A stretch of DNA of 64,000 nt from Bacteroidales bacterium (GTDB lineage Bacteria; Bacteroidota; Bacteroidia; Bacteroidales; F082): NCBI GenBank assembly GCA_023229245.1, contig JALNZU010000002.1:124001-188000 (forward strand), in the 5' to 3' direction. Below, piece by piece: positions 1 to 9,486 of this stretch. Made by a program: the position numbers and the translations under genes. The first letter of the stretch is position 1, and each line of letters starts with the position of its first letter. Under the pieces are notes generated by a model, which searched no databases, was not told where the DNA came from, and worked only from the letters and a program-made list of their open reading frames with translations.

Positions 1-236
1 GCCAGATCACCTCTTTCAAATTCAGTGATAGTAAATTGGGTAGTTGAATTGATCAGGTTATTCTTGAAAACCGAGACCAAAGCACCCTTGGTATCTTTTT
101 TCAATATCCACTCCTGAACAGGCATCACTATACCCCTTGAGTGAATATAATACGGGATACGTACATAATGAACTAAAAGAATCAAAATTACCGCAATCCC
201 CAAAACGAAAAAAGTTCTCTTAAGTAATCTATTCAT
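1..236 (-). CDS. Membrane-anchored HlyD-like adaptor, N-terminal fragment (cut by window edge)
   Basis: An open frame starts at an ATG complementary to 234-236 and runs off the left edge, giving 78 codons with no stop. The N-terminus has a short basic stretch (MNRLLKR) and one hydrophobic segment (about residues 8-23), followed by a soluble part containing RGIVMPVQEW and ending in FERGDL. This looks like the start of a single-pass inner-membrane periplasmic adaptor (HlyD/membrane-fusion type), where a beta-barrel/lipoyl segment follows the anchor. The resemblance is from memory of Bacteroidota adaptors and only the first part is visible, so the family call is tentative. It lies 484 bp downstream of the DUF5916 gene and is unlikely to be in the same transcript. 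Confidence 0.5.
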   Translation of the reverse strand, partial: MNRLLKRTFFVLGIAVILILLVHYVRIPYYIHSRGIVMPVQEWILKKDTKGALVSVFKNNLINSTTQFTITEFERGDL

Positions 237-720
237 CTTAATCCATCTACTATATCCATTAGTTAAAAAAAATGATACGCTCTTTGTATCAATGTATTAC
301 TAACATTTCACAACAGAACGGTAATAATGAAAAACACCAATAGTCCAGTATATTGAACTGAACTACATTGGGTTAACTTAAAATAATCAACAAATTTACA
401 AAAAACAAACCAACAATAGCTCTGTTATCTGTCTATATAATTAGACCTTTAGACGATAAAAAATATTTCGTTGGGTTAAAAGTTTTAAGATTTTCTTCTT
501 AAATTTCAAAAGTAGGATTTAGACCAAACAGCCTTTTTCTAAAGTTAGGCTAACAGTATCAACAGATTAACAATAGTATAGATATTGATATTTAAGATCT
601 TCTCTTTTTAATTTTTATCTTTTTAACCTCTTCTATTCGATCGTGTCAAGTTTTGTATCTGTTGCCAGTCGATATAATACAACAGCTTAACATTAAAGCT
701 ATTAGCTATTGGCATATCAA
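237..720. other. AT-rich intergenic region, no gene seen
   Basis: This 484-bp stretch between two minus-strand genes is AT-rich and has stop codons in all frames, with only short chance ORFs. Two minus-strand matches to the Bacteroidota -7 box TAnnTTTG are present (complement of 391-398 and of 507-514), but neither has a TTTG at the expected 19-21 nt upstream. One of them may drive the truncated adaptor gene. I see no repeat, RNA gene or hairpin terminator. Confidence 0.5.
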
Positions 721-3156
721 TTAATGATCCAATCGTTGAAAATAATTTGGAGGAATACCGTTTCCATTTTGTTGTTCGTATATGGCATTTTTCCATATCA
801 GCAACAGCTCGCTGCCGGGCACGAAGTTCCACTTCAGCACCATATCTATATTAAACGCATTCACGCTAAAATCTTCATCGTTTTGATATGCTGATGGATA
901 CAAACCACCGTCTTCCAATAAGTCATAAAAATCGTGATAGTCAACGATCAGCCAGTAGTGTCTGAGTCGAAACGAAAGAGATATATCGGGTTTGAACGCA
1001 TAGTCGGCAGTCAGGGAGTTGGTAATATTTTTAACCTCTCTTCGTCCGAACAGTATGACACGACCGGCTTTCGAAGCAGGGTTTAAGGTATCTCTGACAT
1101 AGCCGTGATCATTGGTTGTATAATCAAATGCGAATTGTGATGTAATCAGGAAATTATCGCGCACTTTCCATCTCGGACTTACAGACGCCATCCAGCTAAG
1201 CTGCTTGTATTGAGCAGTATATCCAAGATTAAGCTGATAATCAGCCATAAGTTTTTTGCGATAATCGGGAGAGCCCCAGAAAAATCCTGAAATTTTCCAA
1301 GGCTGTTGTACAAAGCGGCCTTTCACTCTGGGCTCAAAATAATCTCGCGTACCAATTGGATGCCAATTCAGGCCGGCACCAAGTGATAGGTGATCAGCAG
1401 TTGTAAGTACCCCATCAGCATCTACGATCAGGGAGACAAATTTTTTAGGGTTATACAAATAAATCTGACTAACAGTTATTGAAGTGTTCCATTTGAGTAT
1501 CTTATTCTTAGGCTCAAACTCTAACATCTTAAGCCGTACCCCATGACTGATCTCATTGTTTTTCTGTTGATACCCCATTGCATTCGGGTCGTAGGTATCT
1601 GATAAAATATTCAGCCAGGTTGATGGCCGTATTTTACTGCTGATCTTTTCAACATTCAAGACTGTTTCAGTACCATACAAAGCATCTGCATCCGATTGAT
1701 AGTGTTGGCTAAGATGAAAAGTACCGTGATATTCCATTTGTTGAACCGGATCGCGTATCAGGGTTTCAACACCGCTCACATTTGCCATACCTCCACTTTG
1801 GTTTTGCCATACATTAGTGTTATACAAGCTTATAAGTGAGTTATTGGGCAAAGATTGCTCTACTACTAACATATTATAGTTTGTAGCCGGAGCTGTGAGT
1901 ATGTGTCGAAGGTTTCCCTCTTTAGTTTTAAGCGTTGCATGGCTATGATCGGTAATAGCGTTAAACAAGCCAACAGCCAGGCCTTTCTGTGTCTTACCCG
2001 TCAGCTTTACTGCATTGATAAGTTGAATGCTTTCAGGATTTGCTATAATTTCTTCTTCTGTATAGCTTTGTTGTATCTGATCGTATCCGGCAGGTTTCCC
2101 TCCTATCCTTCGTGTATAAAACAGATTTCCTTTGCTGAACAGCTCGGTACCTTCGGTAAAGAATGGGCGTCTTTCTTCATAAAACACCTCATATGGTGAG
2201 AGTGAGAACACCCGATCATCGGAGGCTACCTGTCCAAAATCGGGTATGAGGGTCATGTCTAAGGTAAAGCTTTTCGATAGGCCTAATTTCAGATCAAGTC
2301 CCGCATTGTATGCGTTAGACCATGAGTTTGATAGTGAATGATGGCTTGCCGAAGCAGAGAGGTATGGTGTTGCGCTGATACGTATAGGTGGCTTGATTTT
2401 CTTTTGAAGTATGAGCTGACCGGCTTGTTTAAGTTTTCCTTTCCTGTTGGAATCCACAAAATTCCATGATGAGTATTCACGTTTGCTTTGAATGCTTCTA
2501 ACGAAATTGATTCCCCACTGCTGTACTTCTGCTTCGGGAAATCGTATAGCCGAATAAGGTATCATCAGCTCGGCTGTCCATCCTTCATCATGTATTGCTA
2601 CTGCCGATCTCCAAACTGCATCCCAACTATAATCTTCCACATCCCAGCTGTTGATCTTATAGTCTATTTGCACACCTTTGGCTGTTACACAAAACACAAA
2701 TGCATTTAAGCCGTCATCGAAAGGGTCAAATTGCACTTCAAAATAATCTGCCATACCTATTTGGTCGCGGCTGCTCATCTCAAGTGAGATCAAGTCGGGC
2801 TGCTCAACTTCCATATACGCAGCTATATATATAGCTCTGTCATCGTAAGCAATGGCGATACGCGTATCTTCTGTAGCCGGTCGGCCGTTATATGGTTCTA
2901 ACTGTACAAATCCACTCAGCCACTGAGCCTGTTGCCATATAGATTCATCCAGCTGCCCATCTATATGAGGTGTGAGATCAGTCCATAGTGCCTGAATTTC
3001 CTTTCTGCTAACCAGAGTTTGTGCGTAAAGGTTAGAAGTCAGGAAAACACAAAAAAGTCCAACAAGAAAAAGATGGTTGATCCAGAGATTTAGCTTGGGA
3101 TACAAATTCACTCCGGTTGGTGTATCCTTCATATAAAAAGGTGTTTTGTTATACAT
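721..3156 (-). CDS. DUF5916 family protein (CBM9-like domain plus outer-membrane beta-barrel)
   Basis: An 811-aa protein. The N-terminus carries a hydrophobic segment ending in a signal-peptidase-like site (NLYAQ, about residue 46). Residues 55-250 look like a carbohydrate-binding family 9-like domain, with PHIDGQLDESIW, then DYFEVQFDPFDDG and AYDDRAIYIA. The remainder, with PDFGQVASDDRVFSLSPYE and FFTEGTELFS, is the conserved start of DUF5916 followed by alternating strands typical of an outer-membrane barrel. Members of this family are common in Bacteroidota; the substrate is unknown and no enzymatic function should be assumed. It follows the permease gene with a 95-bp gap in the same direction and may share its transcript. 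Confidence 0.85.
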   Translation of the reverse strand: MYNKTPFYMKDTPTGVNLYPKLNLWINHLFLVGLFCVFLTSNLYAQTLVSRKEIQALWTDLTPHIDGQLDESIWQQAQWLSGFVQLEPYNGRPATEDTRIAIAYDDRAIYIAAYMEVEQPDLISLEMSSRDQIGMADYFEVQFDPFDDGLNAFVFCVTAKGVQIDYKINSWDVEDYSWDAVWRSAVAIHDEGWTAELMIPYSAIRFPEAEVQQWGINFVRSIQSKREYSSWNFVDSNRKGKLKQAGQLILQKKIKPPIRISATPYLSASASHHSLSNSWSNAYNAGLDLKLGLSKSFTLDMTLIPDFGQVASDDRVFSLSPYEVFYEERRPFFTEGTELFSKGNLFYTRRIGGKPAGYDQIQQSYTEEEIIANPESIQLINAVKLTGKTQKGLAVGLFNAITDHSHATLKTKEGNLRHILTAPATNYNMLVVEQSLPNNSLISLYNTNVWQNQSGGMANVSGVETLIRDPVQQMEYHGTFHLSQHYQSDADALYGTETVLNVEKISSKIRPSTWLNILSDTYDPNAMGYQQKNNEISHGVRLKMLEFEPKNKILKWNTSITVSQIYLYNPKKFVSLIVDADGVLTTADHLSLGAGLNWHPIGTRDYFEPRVKGRFVQQPWKISGFFWGSPDYRKKLMADYQLNLGYTAQYKQLSWMASVSPRWKVRDNFLITSQFAFDYTTNDHGYVRDTLNPASKAGRVILFGRREVKNITNSLTADYAFKPDISLSFRLRHYWLIVDYHDFYDLLEDGGLYPSAYQNDEDFSVNAFNIDMVLKWNFVPGSELLLIWKNAIYEQQNGNGIPPNYFQRLDH

Positions 3157-3251
3157 GAAGTATATCCGGTTTGACGAGGTATCCCTTTTAGGTTTGAAAC
3201 AATATCATTTATAGCATCCTGCGTCAACGACATAGTTTTACTGACTGATGC

Positions 3252-4613
3252 TTAGTCATGCCGAAGCGATTCAACCGGGTCTTGCTCAGCAGCTTTGCGA
3301 GCAGGCAGATAGCCAAAAACTATTCCTACCGTAGCTGAAACACCAAATGAGATCAATATGGAAGTTGCAGAGACTATCGTAAGTATGTCGGTCGTTTCTG
3401 AGATAATACGTGCCATGACTACTCCAAGCAATATACCGAAGAACCCGCCACTAATGCTGATCAAAGTGGCTTCCGACAAAAATTGAAAGATAATATCACT
3501 TTTTCGTGCTCCTATTGAGCGTCTGACACCTATTTCCCTGATGCGTTCCATCACACTGGCCAACATAATATTCATAATACCTATTCCACCTACTAGTAGT
3601 GATATACCTGCAATAGCTCCCAACACTATATTAAATATATCCTTGGTTCGTTGTTCCTGTTTGAGCAGCAGTTCCGGTACGCTGATCTCAAAATCTTCAA
3701 CACCCATATGCCGGCGTTTTAACATCTGACTGAGGATTTTGGTGGTAGCCGTCAGATGTGCACTTTCATCAACCTGAACTACTATTTTATCTAACTGATG
3801 ATAACTTTCGCTTTCGGATGCTAATTCGTCGTTAGAAAAGGAATACGAAACACTTCCTGTAACTATAGTTGTAATTCCGGAACCGGAAATGTTGGCTGAT
3901 CCCACTAAACCTCTGTCTTTATATCGTATCAACACAGTTTGTATAGGCGCATATATTTCGTTTGAATAATCACTGGTTCCAATATCTTTACCATCGGACA
4001 TTACCGATAATCGTTTTTCAAGTACGCCTATCACTTCTAACCAAATATTTCCACATTTTATTTGTTTTCCTATGGGATTTTCTAAGGCAAAGAAGCGAGA
4101 TTTGATCCCAGGGCCGATGATACATACCGGGCTCCCTGTTTCCTGTTGATAGGCGTTAAACATAGTACCTTGTTCGATTTGCAGGTTGAATACCTGAAAA
4201 AAATCAGGTGTTACTCCATTTAATCGTGCTTGTTGGCGTATGCCGTCACTTATGATAGTGGTTTCATAAGTTACCTCAGGGCTTACTTTTACTACTGTAG
4301 GAATTATTTCTTGTATACTTCTGGCATCCAATATATTAAGTCCTGGCGAATATTGTTTACGCTCGCTTTTTCCTTCCGATTCATCCTCATCTGATTTCTT
4401 ACCCAACTCTTGTTTGGCCGATATGACGATATTGTTCACACCTACCATTTTCATCTGTTCCAATATCTCTTGTTGTGCTCCATTACCTATTGCCATCATT
4501 GCTATCACCGCAGCTACTCCGAAGATAATCCCAAGTGCGGTGAGTATAGATCGGGAGCGGTTGGCAAACACAGCCTCCATGGCTACCTGTATGATTTCCA
4601 AGTAACGCTCCAT
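3252..4613 (-). CDS. MacB-like ABC transporter permease (FtsX family)
   Basis: A 453-aa permease without its own ATPase. An N-terminal membrane helix (about residues 20-45, FANRSRSILTALGIIFGVAA) is followed by a MacB periplasmic core domain (about 50-310). Three C-terminal helices follow, with the FtsX signature around ERIREIGVRRSIGARKSDI and a C-terminal PARKAAEQDPVESLRHD. Family members work with a separate LolD/MacB-type ATPase and a MacA-like adaptor in mechanotransmission from the inner membrane. The adaptor gene lies 3 bp upstream, so the two are almost certainly co-transcribed and co-translated. No ATPase gene is present in the window, so it must be encoded elsewhere. Substrate unknown. 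Confidence 0.9.
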   Translation of the reverse strand: MERYLEIIQVAMEAVFANRSRSILTALGIIFGVAAVIAMMAIGNGAQQEILEQMKMVGVNNIVISAKQELGKKSDEDESEGKSERKQYSPGLNILDARSIQEIIPTVVKVSPEVTYETTIISDGIRQQARLNGVTPDFFQVFNLQIEQGTMFNAYQQETGSPVCIIGPGIKSRFFALENPIGKQIKCGNIWLEVIGVLEKRLSVMSDGKDIGTSDYSNEIYAPIQTVLIRYKDRGLVGSANISGSGITTIVTGSVSYSFSNDELASESESYHQLDKIVVQVDESAHLTATTKILSQMLKRRHMGVEDFEISVPELLLKQEQRTKDIFNIVLGAIAGISLLVGGIGIMNIMLASVMERIREIGVRRSIGARKSDIIFQFLSEATLISISGGFFGILLGVVMARIISETTDILTIVSATSILISFGVSATVGIVFGYLPARKAAEQDPVESLRHD

Positions 4614-4616
4614 AGG

Positions 4617-6053
4617 TTAACGTCTTTGATTGCGATTAGACTGCCTTGGCTGTTGCCGGCCTGATGAGCTATTAGCTGAGCTTGGCTTGGTATTAACGGC
4701 TGCTTCACGCTTTTTTATGGCCTGCTGTCTTTCCATTTCTTTTAGCTCGGCTGCCTGACGTGTCTTTTCGGCCGACAGCCTGTCTTCTTCTTGTATCTGC
4801 TCCATAGCTTCGGCAGATAGCATGCTCCAACGGAAGCTCTCGGGATTATCAGGTGCTATCAGTCGTACCTTTTCTCCTTCTACAAGGCCGGCACGTATGA
4901 TGATCTCATTCTCGTTTGACTTACCTGCCATCACTTGCTGACGTCTGTTACCTGTAAACACATACTGAATACCTTCATCGCTATGCATAGCTTCCAACGG
5001 GACAAAGATCATATCTTCTATCTCGTCGGTAATAATGATATTTTTAGTTGTCATAGCAGGTCGTACAATAGAATCAAATTCGTTCACCTGAATTTTCACT
5101 TCAAACACTTTTGCATTGGAGTTGCGTAACTGCTCTCCAATATTGGCTACTTCGATAACTTCTCCAGTAAATTTCTTATCCGGGAAAGCATCCACACTGA
5201 TTTTTACTTTTTGTCCTATCTTCACTTTGGAAATATCTACTTCGTTCACAAAGGTTTTGGTGATCATTTCTTTCAGATTAGGTAAAGTGGCCACTACATT
5301 TTCCCAAGTACTTATAGTAGCACCTACCCCTCTTTTTTTACCGTCCCATTCGCGTTGATAAATGACCATCCCTGCTTTAGGTGCCCGTATCAGGAATTCT
5401 TGACTAAGGGACAAAAATTTTTCATATTCGGTTTGTTTTTTACGTAATGCTGTGGCTACCTCTGACATATTTGCTACAGCTTTCTCATACCTCAGCGAGT
5501 AGTTTCTCTCGGCCTGATCATAAGCCCGCTGTGCCCTGTCTAATTCTATTTGTGCTTGCCTCTGTGTTGCCGGCGGCTCGTATATTGATTGATCCACCGC
5601 TATCTGGGCTTCCTCCATCGCATATTTCAAGTTGACTAATTCGTTTCGTGCAGCCCGCAAATCCATAGTAGTATCTAGCTGTATCTTGATGAAGTTTGTT
5701 TCGTACTGCTCTATTTCGATTTGCTGATCTTTGAGTTTGTTGGTTAACTCGGTTCTGTCCAACTGTGCTACATAATCGCCTGAATCCACTATGCTGCCAT
5801 CGGGTATGATGTCGTCTATCTTGAGCTGCCACAGTCGGGCATCGCGCAGTGCGGTGGGTGAAGGGCCGGAGATCTGTTCTGAGCTTTTGGCCTCTAACTC
5901 ACCCGTTGTGGTTACGCTGATCACAAAAAGACCTTTACGGGCAGGCACTTCAATCACTACAGCCGATGAAGCAGTAGGCTTAGCAAAATACCATACACCA
6001 GCTACTATGATCAACAAGATGATCAAACTGACAATATATTTACGATTTTTCAT
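4617..6053 (-). CDS. MacA/HlyD-like periplasmic adaptor
   Basis: A 478-aa adaptor. One N-terminal membrane anchor (residues about 6-24) is followed by a lipoyl-like half-motif (TTTGELEAK), a long helical hairpin (about 105-215, rich in E/Q/R), the second lipoyl half (FLIRAPKAGMVIYQ) and beta-barrel/membrane-proximal domains (IGQKVKISVDAFPDKKFTGEV). The C-terminal 75 residues are an unusual charged coiled coil (EEDRLSAEKTRQAAELKEME) ending in a basic, Gln/Asn/Ser/Arg-rich tail that adaptors usually lack. It is the partner of the permease encoded 3 bp downstream. The assignment to the MacA-type family is firm; the exported compound is unknown. Confidence 0.88.
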   Translation of the reverse strand: MKNRKYIVSLIILLIIVAGVWYFAKPTASSAVVIEVPARKGLFVISVTTTGELEAKSSEQISGPSPTALRDARLWQLKIDDIIPDGSIVDSGDYVAQLDRTELTNKLKDQQIEIEQYETNFIKIQLDTTMDLRAARNELVNLKYAMEEAQIAVDQSIYEPPATQRQAQIELDRAQRAYDQAERNYSLRYEKAVANMSEVATALRKKQTEYEKFLSLSQEFLIRAPKAGMVIYQREWDGKKRGVGATISTWENVVATLPNLKEMITKTFVNEVDISKVKIGQKVKISVDAFPDKKFTGEVIEVANIGEQLRNSNAKVFEVKIQVNEFDSIVRPAMTTKNIIITDEIEDMIFVPLEAMHSDEGIQYVFTGNRRQQVMAGKSNENEIIIRAGLVEGEKVRLIAPDNPESFRWSMLSAEAMEQIQEEDRLSAEKTRQAAELKEMERQQAIKKREAAVNTKPSSANSSSGRQQPRQSNRNQRR

Positions 6054-6090
6054 TTTCTGGAATATTTTTTTGTTCAGTCAGACTGTAAAG

Positions 6091-7056
6091 TTACAACAAC
6101 TGTTGAATAATATCTTCCATGCTGATGCCTTCTGCTTCGGCTGTATAGTTGCGTACTATTCGATGCCGGAGTATAGGCAGTGCCACAGCTTTTATATCTT
6201 CTATGTCGGGTGAGAATTTACCGCGCAACAGCGCATTGCATTTAGCACCTATAATCAGGAATTGAGAAGCCCTTGGACCAGCACCCCAACTGATATATTT
6301 ATTTGCCCAATCGTGAGCCGATGGTGTTTGAGGTCGGGTTTTAATGACTAAGTTCACTGCATAATCATACACATTATCGGCAACAGGAACGCGTCGTACC
6401 AATTGCTGAAAATAAAGAATCTCATCAGCATTCATCACCACCTTCAAATCAGTCTCTATATCTGCTGTTGTGGACTTAACCACTTGTATCTCTTCAGCAA
6501 TAGAAGGGTAATCCAACCATAGATTAAACATGAAGCGGTCTAACTGAGCTTCGGGCAATGGATATGTCCCTTCCTGTTCGATAGGATTTTGAGTTGCCAA
6601 CACAAAAAAGGGTTCACCTAATTTGTGCGTAAGCCCTGCTACAGTAATATTTTTTTCTTGCATAGCTTCTAAAAGAGCTGCTTGTGTCTTTGGCGGTGTC
6701 CTATTGATCTCATCGGCTAAAATGAGATTGGCAAACAAAGGACCACGGATAAATTTAAACTTCCGATTTTCATCAAGTATTTCAGTACCTACTATATCGG
6801 AAGGCATCAGATCGGGGGTGAATTGTATCCTGTTGTATGTCAACCCTAAAACCTTACCAATAGTATTGACCAACAATGTCTTGGCTAAACCGGGGACCCC
6901 AACCAACAGCACATGTCCTTTGCTGAAAATTGCCAACAAAGTTTGGTGTACTATTTCATCTTGTCCAATGATAACTTTAGAGATTTCTGCACGCAGTGAT
7001 TCATATTTTTCTACTAAAGTTTCAGCAGCCTTTACATCAGAGGTAAATTGCATCAT
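6091..7056 (-). CDS. MoxR family AAA+ ATPase
   Basis: A 321-aa AAA+ protein of the usual MoxR size. Walker A is GVPGLAKT (53-60) and Walker B is ILADEIN (112-118). Sensor 1 lies in LATQNPIEQEGTYPLPEAQ, followed by the LDRF arginine region. MoxR ATPases act as chaperone-like factors, normally together with DUF58 and von Willebrand factor A proteins encoded next to them. Here the next gene downstream (37 bp) is a transporter adaptor and the upstream one is surA, so the usual DUF58/VWA partners are missing locally. The tandem ATG start (MM) is preceded by a 136-bp gap from surA, so it may have its own promoter. Confidence 0.93.
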   Translation of the reverse strand: MMQFTSDVKAAETLVEKYESLRAEISKVIIGQDEIVHQTLLAIFSKGHVLLVGVPGLAKTLLVNTIGKVLGLTYNRIQFTPDLMPSDIVGTEILDENRKFKFIRGPLFANLILADEINRTPPKTQAALLEAMQEKNITVAGLTHKLGEPFFVLATQNPIEQEGTYPLPEAQLDRFMFNLWLDYPSIAEEIQVVKSTTADIETDLKVVMNADEILYFQQLVRRVPVADNVYDYAVNLVIKTRPQTPSAHDWANKYISWGAGPRASQFLIIGAKCNALLRGKFSPDIEDIKAVALPILRHRIVRNYTAEAEGISMEDIIQQLL

Positions 7057-7192
7057 ATATATCTTAAAATTTTGTTGTCAAACCGATTCGTTTGATATGT
7101 TATTAACACTAAAAAACATAGAAATATTTCAAACCGACCAAAAAGAAATAAACTTATTACCTGTCCGATACATCAATGCGTTTCATGATTTT

Positions 7193-8548
7193 TTATTCCT
7201 GTCCTTTCCAGTCGAAGCTAAACGGGCAGTCTTTATAGTTTTCGCTTATGCTTATAAACGCATTCTTTGATTTTTTTATCGTCCATTTATCAACTGCCTG
7301 TTGCTGTTTGTCTTGTAAAGCCCATTGCTGAATCCGGTTGTAGTCGTCTTTCAGATTGGCTTGATGTGGATTGGTCTTAACCTTTAGCTTCAGCAGCCGG
7401 TAGGCATCTTTTCCATCTTCTGTTTTCATGGGTACCGGCTCGCTAATATCATTTACTTCTAATTTATCGATTACAAAAGCCACCTGTGGATCGAGTGTTT
7501 CAGTATCGAAACGTATTCCACCTGTGTAAGGGTTGACTAAATATCCACCGTTGACCTTTCCTTCATCTTGTGAGAACTGTTCTACAGCTTCTTCAAAGCT
7601 GATTTTTTCATCTCGGATAAGCTGAGCTATTGAGTCTAACTCTGTCTTAGCTTTTTCAAGGGCATAAGGTGATACTTTTGTCATCAGCAGTATGTGTCTG
7701 ACATTCACATATTCTCCTCGTCGTGCTATGAGTTGTATGATATGAAATCCGGCCTGAGTTTCTACTATTTCCGACACTTCGCCATCGCGCAGTTTAAATG
7801 CTACTGCCTCGAACTCGGGATACAGTTCGCCACGTCCATAAAATCCAAGTTCACCACCTTTTCGGGCTGAGCCCGGGTCTTCGGAATATAAAACGGCTAA
7901 GGTTGAAAAGCGTTCGCCTGCCAGGATCCGTTCACGCATCTCATTCAATCGCTCCCGAACCTCCATCTTGTCGTCTAAACTAATAGGTGGCTTTTTAACA
8001 AGTTGTACTACCTCATATTCAGTAGGCACATTCGGAATACTGTCTTTAGGTATATTGCGAAAAAAGTTCCTTACCTCTTGTGGAGTGATCTCAACATTGC
8101 GCATGATCTCACTTTGCACCTGATCTACCAACATCTGGTCTTTCACTAATCTACGAAGCTCATCTTTGATCTCTACCACAGTTTTATTATAAAAGCTCTC
8201 TAACTTTTCCTGCGAACCCAACTCACTGATGAAATAGCGTAGCCGTCTCTCCATCTCCTGCTCTACCTGTATGTCGGTCACCTCAACGCTGTCCACCTCA
8301 GCCTGATTGAGCAATAGTTTTTGAAAAAGAAGCTCTTCCAATATCAGGCAACGCATGCTGGAGGCACTTCCACTAATGCCATGCTGAAGACGCTGCTGGA
8401 TAAAGTGATTCTCAATATCTGATTGAAGGATGACATTTTTCCCTACTACAGCAACCACTTCGTCAATTACAGCAGGCTGTTGTGCAATCAGCCTGAAAGT
8501 TGTGAGGAGCATGCTCAGGAAGAATAGAATTTTTTTTAGCGTATTCAT
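7193..8548 (-). CDS. surA: SurA-like periplasmic peptidyl-prolyl isomerase
   Basis: A 451-aa secreted protein with a signal peptide (to about residue 23, IAQ). The SurA N-terminal chaperone domain begins with VIDEVVAVVGKNVILQSDIE. Two parvulin (PpiC) domains follow: one at about 175-275 (TEYEVVQLVKKPP ... GFHIIQL) and one from about 280 (YVNVRHILLMTK). In Gram-negative bacteria SurA escorts unfolded outer-membrane proteins across the periplasm. It is the third PPIase-type gene in a row, 53 bp after the lipoprotein gene. The order guaB-PPIase-lipoprotein-surA-moxR suggests one transcript. The gene symbol rests on domain order and not on a database match. Confidence 0.9.
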   Translation of the reverse strand: MNTLKKILFFLSMLLTTFRLIAQQPAVIDEVVAVVGKNVILQSDIENHFIQQRLQHGISGSASSMRCLILEELLFQKLLLNQAEVDSVEVTDIQVEQEMERRLRYFISELGSQEKLESFYNKTVVEIKDELRRLVKDQMLVDQVQSEIMRNVEITPQEVRNFFRNIPKDSIPNVPTEYEVVQLVKKPPISLDDKMEVRERLNEMRERILAGERFSTLAVLYSEDPGSARKGGELGFYGRGELYPEFEAVAFKLRDGEVSEIVETQAGFHIIQLIARRGEYVNVRHILLMTKVSPYALEKAKTELDSIAQLIRDEKISFEEAVEQFSQDEGKVNGGYLVNPYTGGIRFDTETLDPQVAFVIDKLEVNDISEPVPMKTEDGKDAYRLLKLKVKTNPHQANLKDDYNRIQQWALQDKQQQAVDKWTIKKSKNAFISISENYKDCPFSFDWKGQE

Positions 8549-8601
8549 ACGATTTTATTTTTCGGAAACAGATAGTCAGGTTTTATTGAAGCTGCATTGT
8601 T

Positions 8602-9486
8602 TTAATATATCTCAAACACTCCATCAATCAACGCTTGTTCGTACAGTTCATTGTTCATATTGCGCAACAGCTCTTGTTTTCTTCTGTTCAAGATAATTGA
8701 ACGTATCCTGTCCGACTCAAGTTCTAAAGGAGAAATACTCTCGCTGATGCGATAATCTTTGAAACGTATCATATAATAGAACGGATTATCATCTATTTCA
8801 ATATACGTATTGTTACGAAGAAACAATTCCTGGTTGAATGTCTCTATAGGTATTTGTTCCATCAGGTCGTCGAATCGTATCCAGGTTTCGTCACCTAAGT
8901 AATAAGACACCGCATGATCAAGTGCCATTTTTTCGATCTCATTAATATGAATAGAATCGGGTTCTTTAAGAAGTTTTCTAAGATTTTTTATCTCAGTCGA
9001 TCCGTTAGGCATCACTACATATACGACCTTTACTATATTATATCGAAGCTCAAAGCTTTCTTTATTTTGCTCGTAATACGCTTCTATTTCGGTGGCACTC
9101 ACTATAGTATCTAATTTTTGTCGGATCAGTTCGTTTTCGTAGGCATAGGTTAAGAGTGAGAATTTATAATCCTCAAGCTGTTTGGAGAAGTCTTGTTGTT
9201 TTGGTGTCAGGTTTCGTTCGGCCTGCCTCAGCAGCAGATGTTTGCGGATCCAACTATCGATATAGTTATTCACTAAAAACATGCTGTCTTTTCTGGGTGT
9301 TCCGGGCAATACTACACCTTCTAAATCTTTCTCAAAGAGGTAGTATCCATATACCTTAGCTACCACTTCGCCTCTTTCCGGATCGGGGCCTGGCACACAG
9401 GTTATCAGCAAAAATGGCAATAACAGCAACAGGCCAGACCGCTTCACGTAATGGATTAATCTACTGATATCTTGATTGCAACTCAT
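8602..9486 (-). CDS. PpiC/SurA-N-like lipoprotein
   Basis: A 294-aa predicted lipoprotein. Its signal peptide ends in LLITC with Cys30 as the lipidation site. After that comes a helical region like the SurA N-terminal chaperone domain (VVAKVYGYYLFEKDLEGVV; IRKHLLLRQAERNL; VSATEIEAYYEQNKESFELR). The middle (residues 125-230) is parvulin-like in layout but poorly conserved, so prolyl isomerase activity is doubtful. The start codon lies inside the last codons of the upstream PPIase gene (26-bp overlap), indicating translational coupling. A chaperone role for outer-membrane or surface proteins is inferred from the neighbours. Confidence 0.78.
   Translation of the reverse strand: MSCNQDISRLIHYVKRSGLLLLLPFLLITCVPGPDPERGEVVAKVYGYYLFEKDLEGVVLPGTPRKDSMFLVNNYIDSWIRKHLLLRQAERNLTPKQQDFSKQLEDYKFSLLTYAYENELIRQKLDTIVSATEIEAYYEQNKESFELRYNIVKVVYVVMPNGSTEIKNLRKLLKEPDSIHINEIEKMALDHAVSYYLGDETWIRFDDLMEQIPIETFNQELFLRNNTYIEIDDNPFYYMIRFKDYRISESISPLELESDRIRSIILNRRKQELLRNMNNELYEQALIDGVFEIY

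Noticed and set aside
623..894. Short frames on both strands at the 3' end of the DUF5916 gene
   Set aside because: They overlap the real gene or AT-rich sequence and show no coding features.
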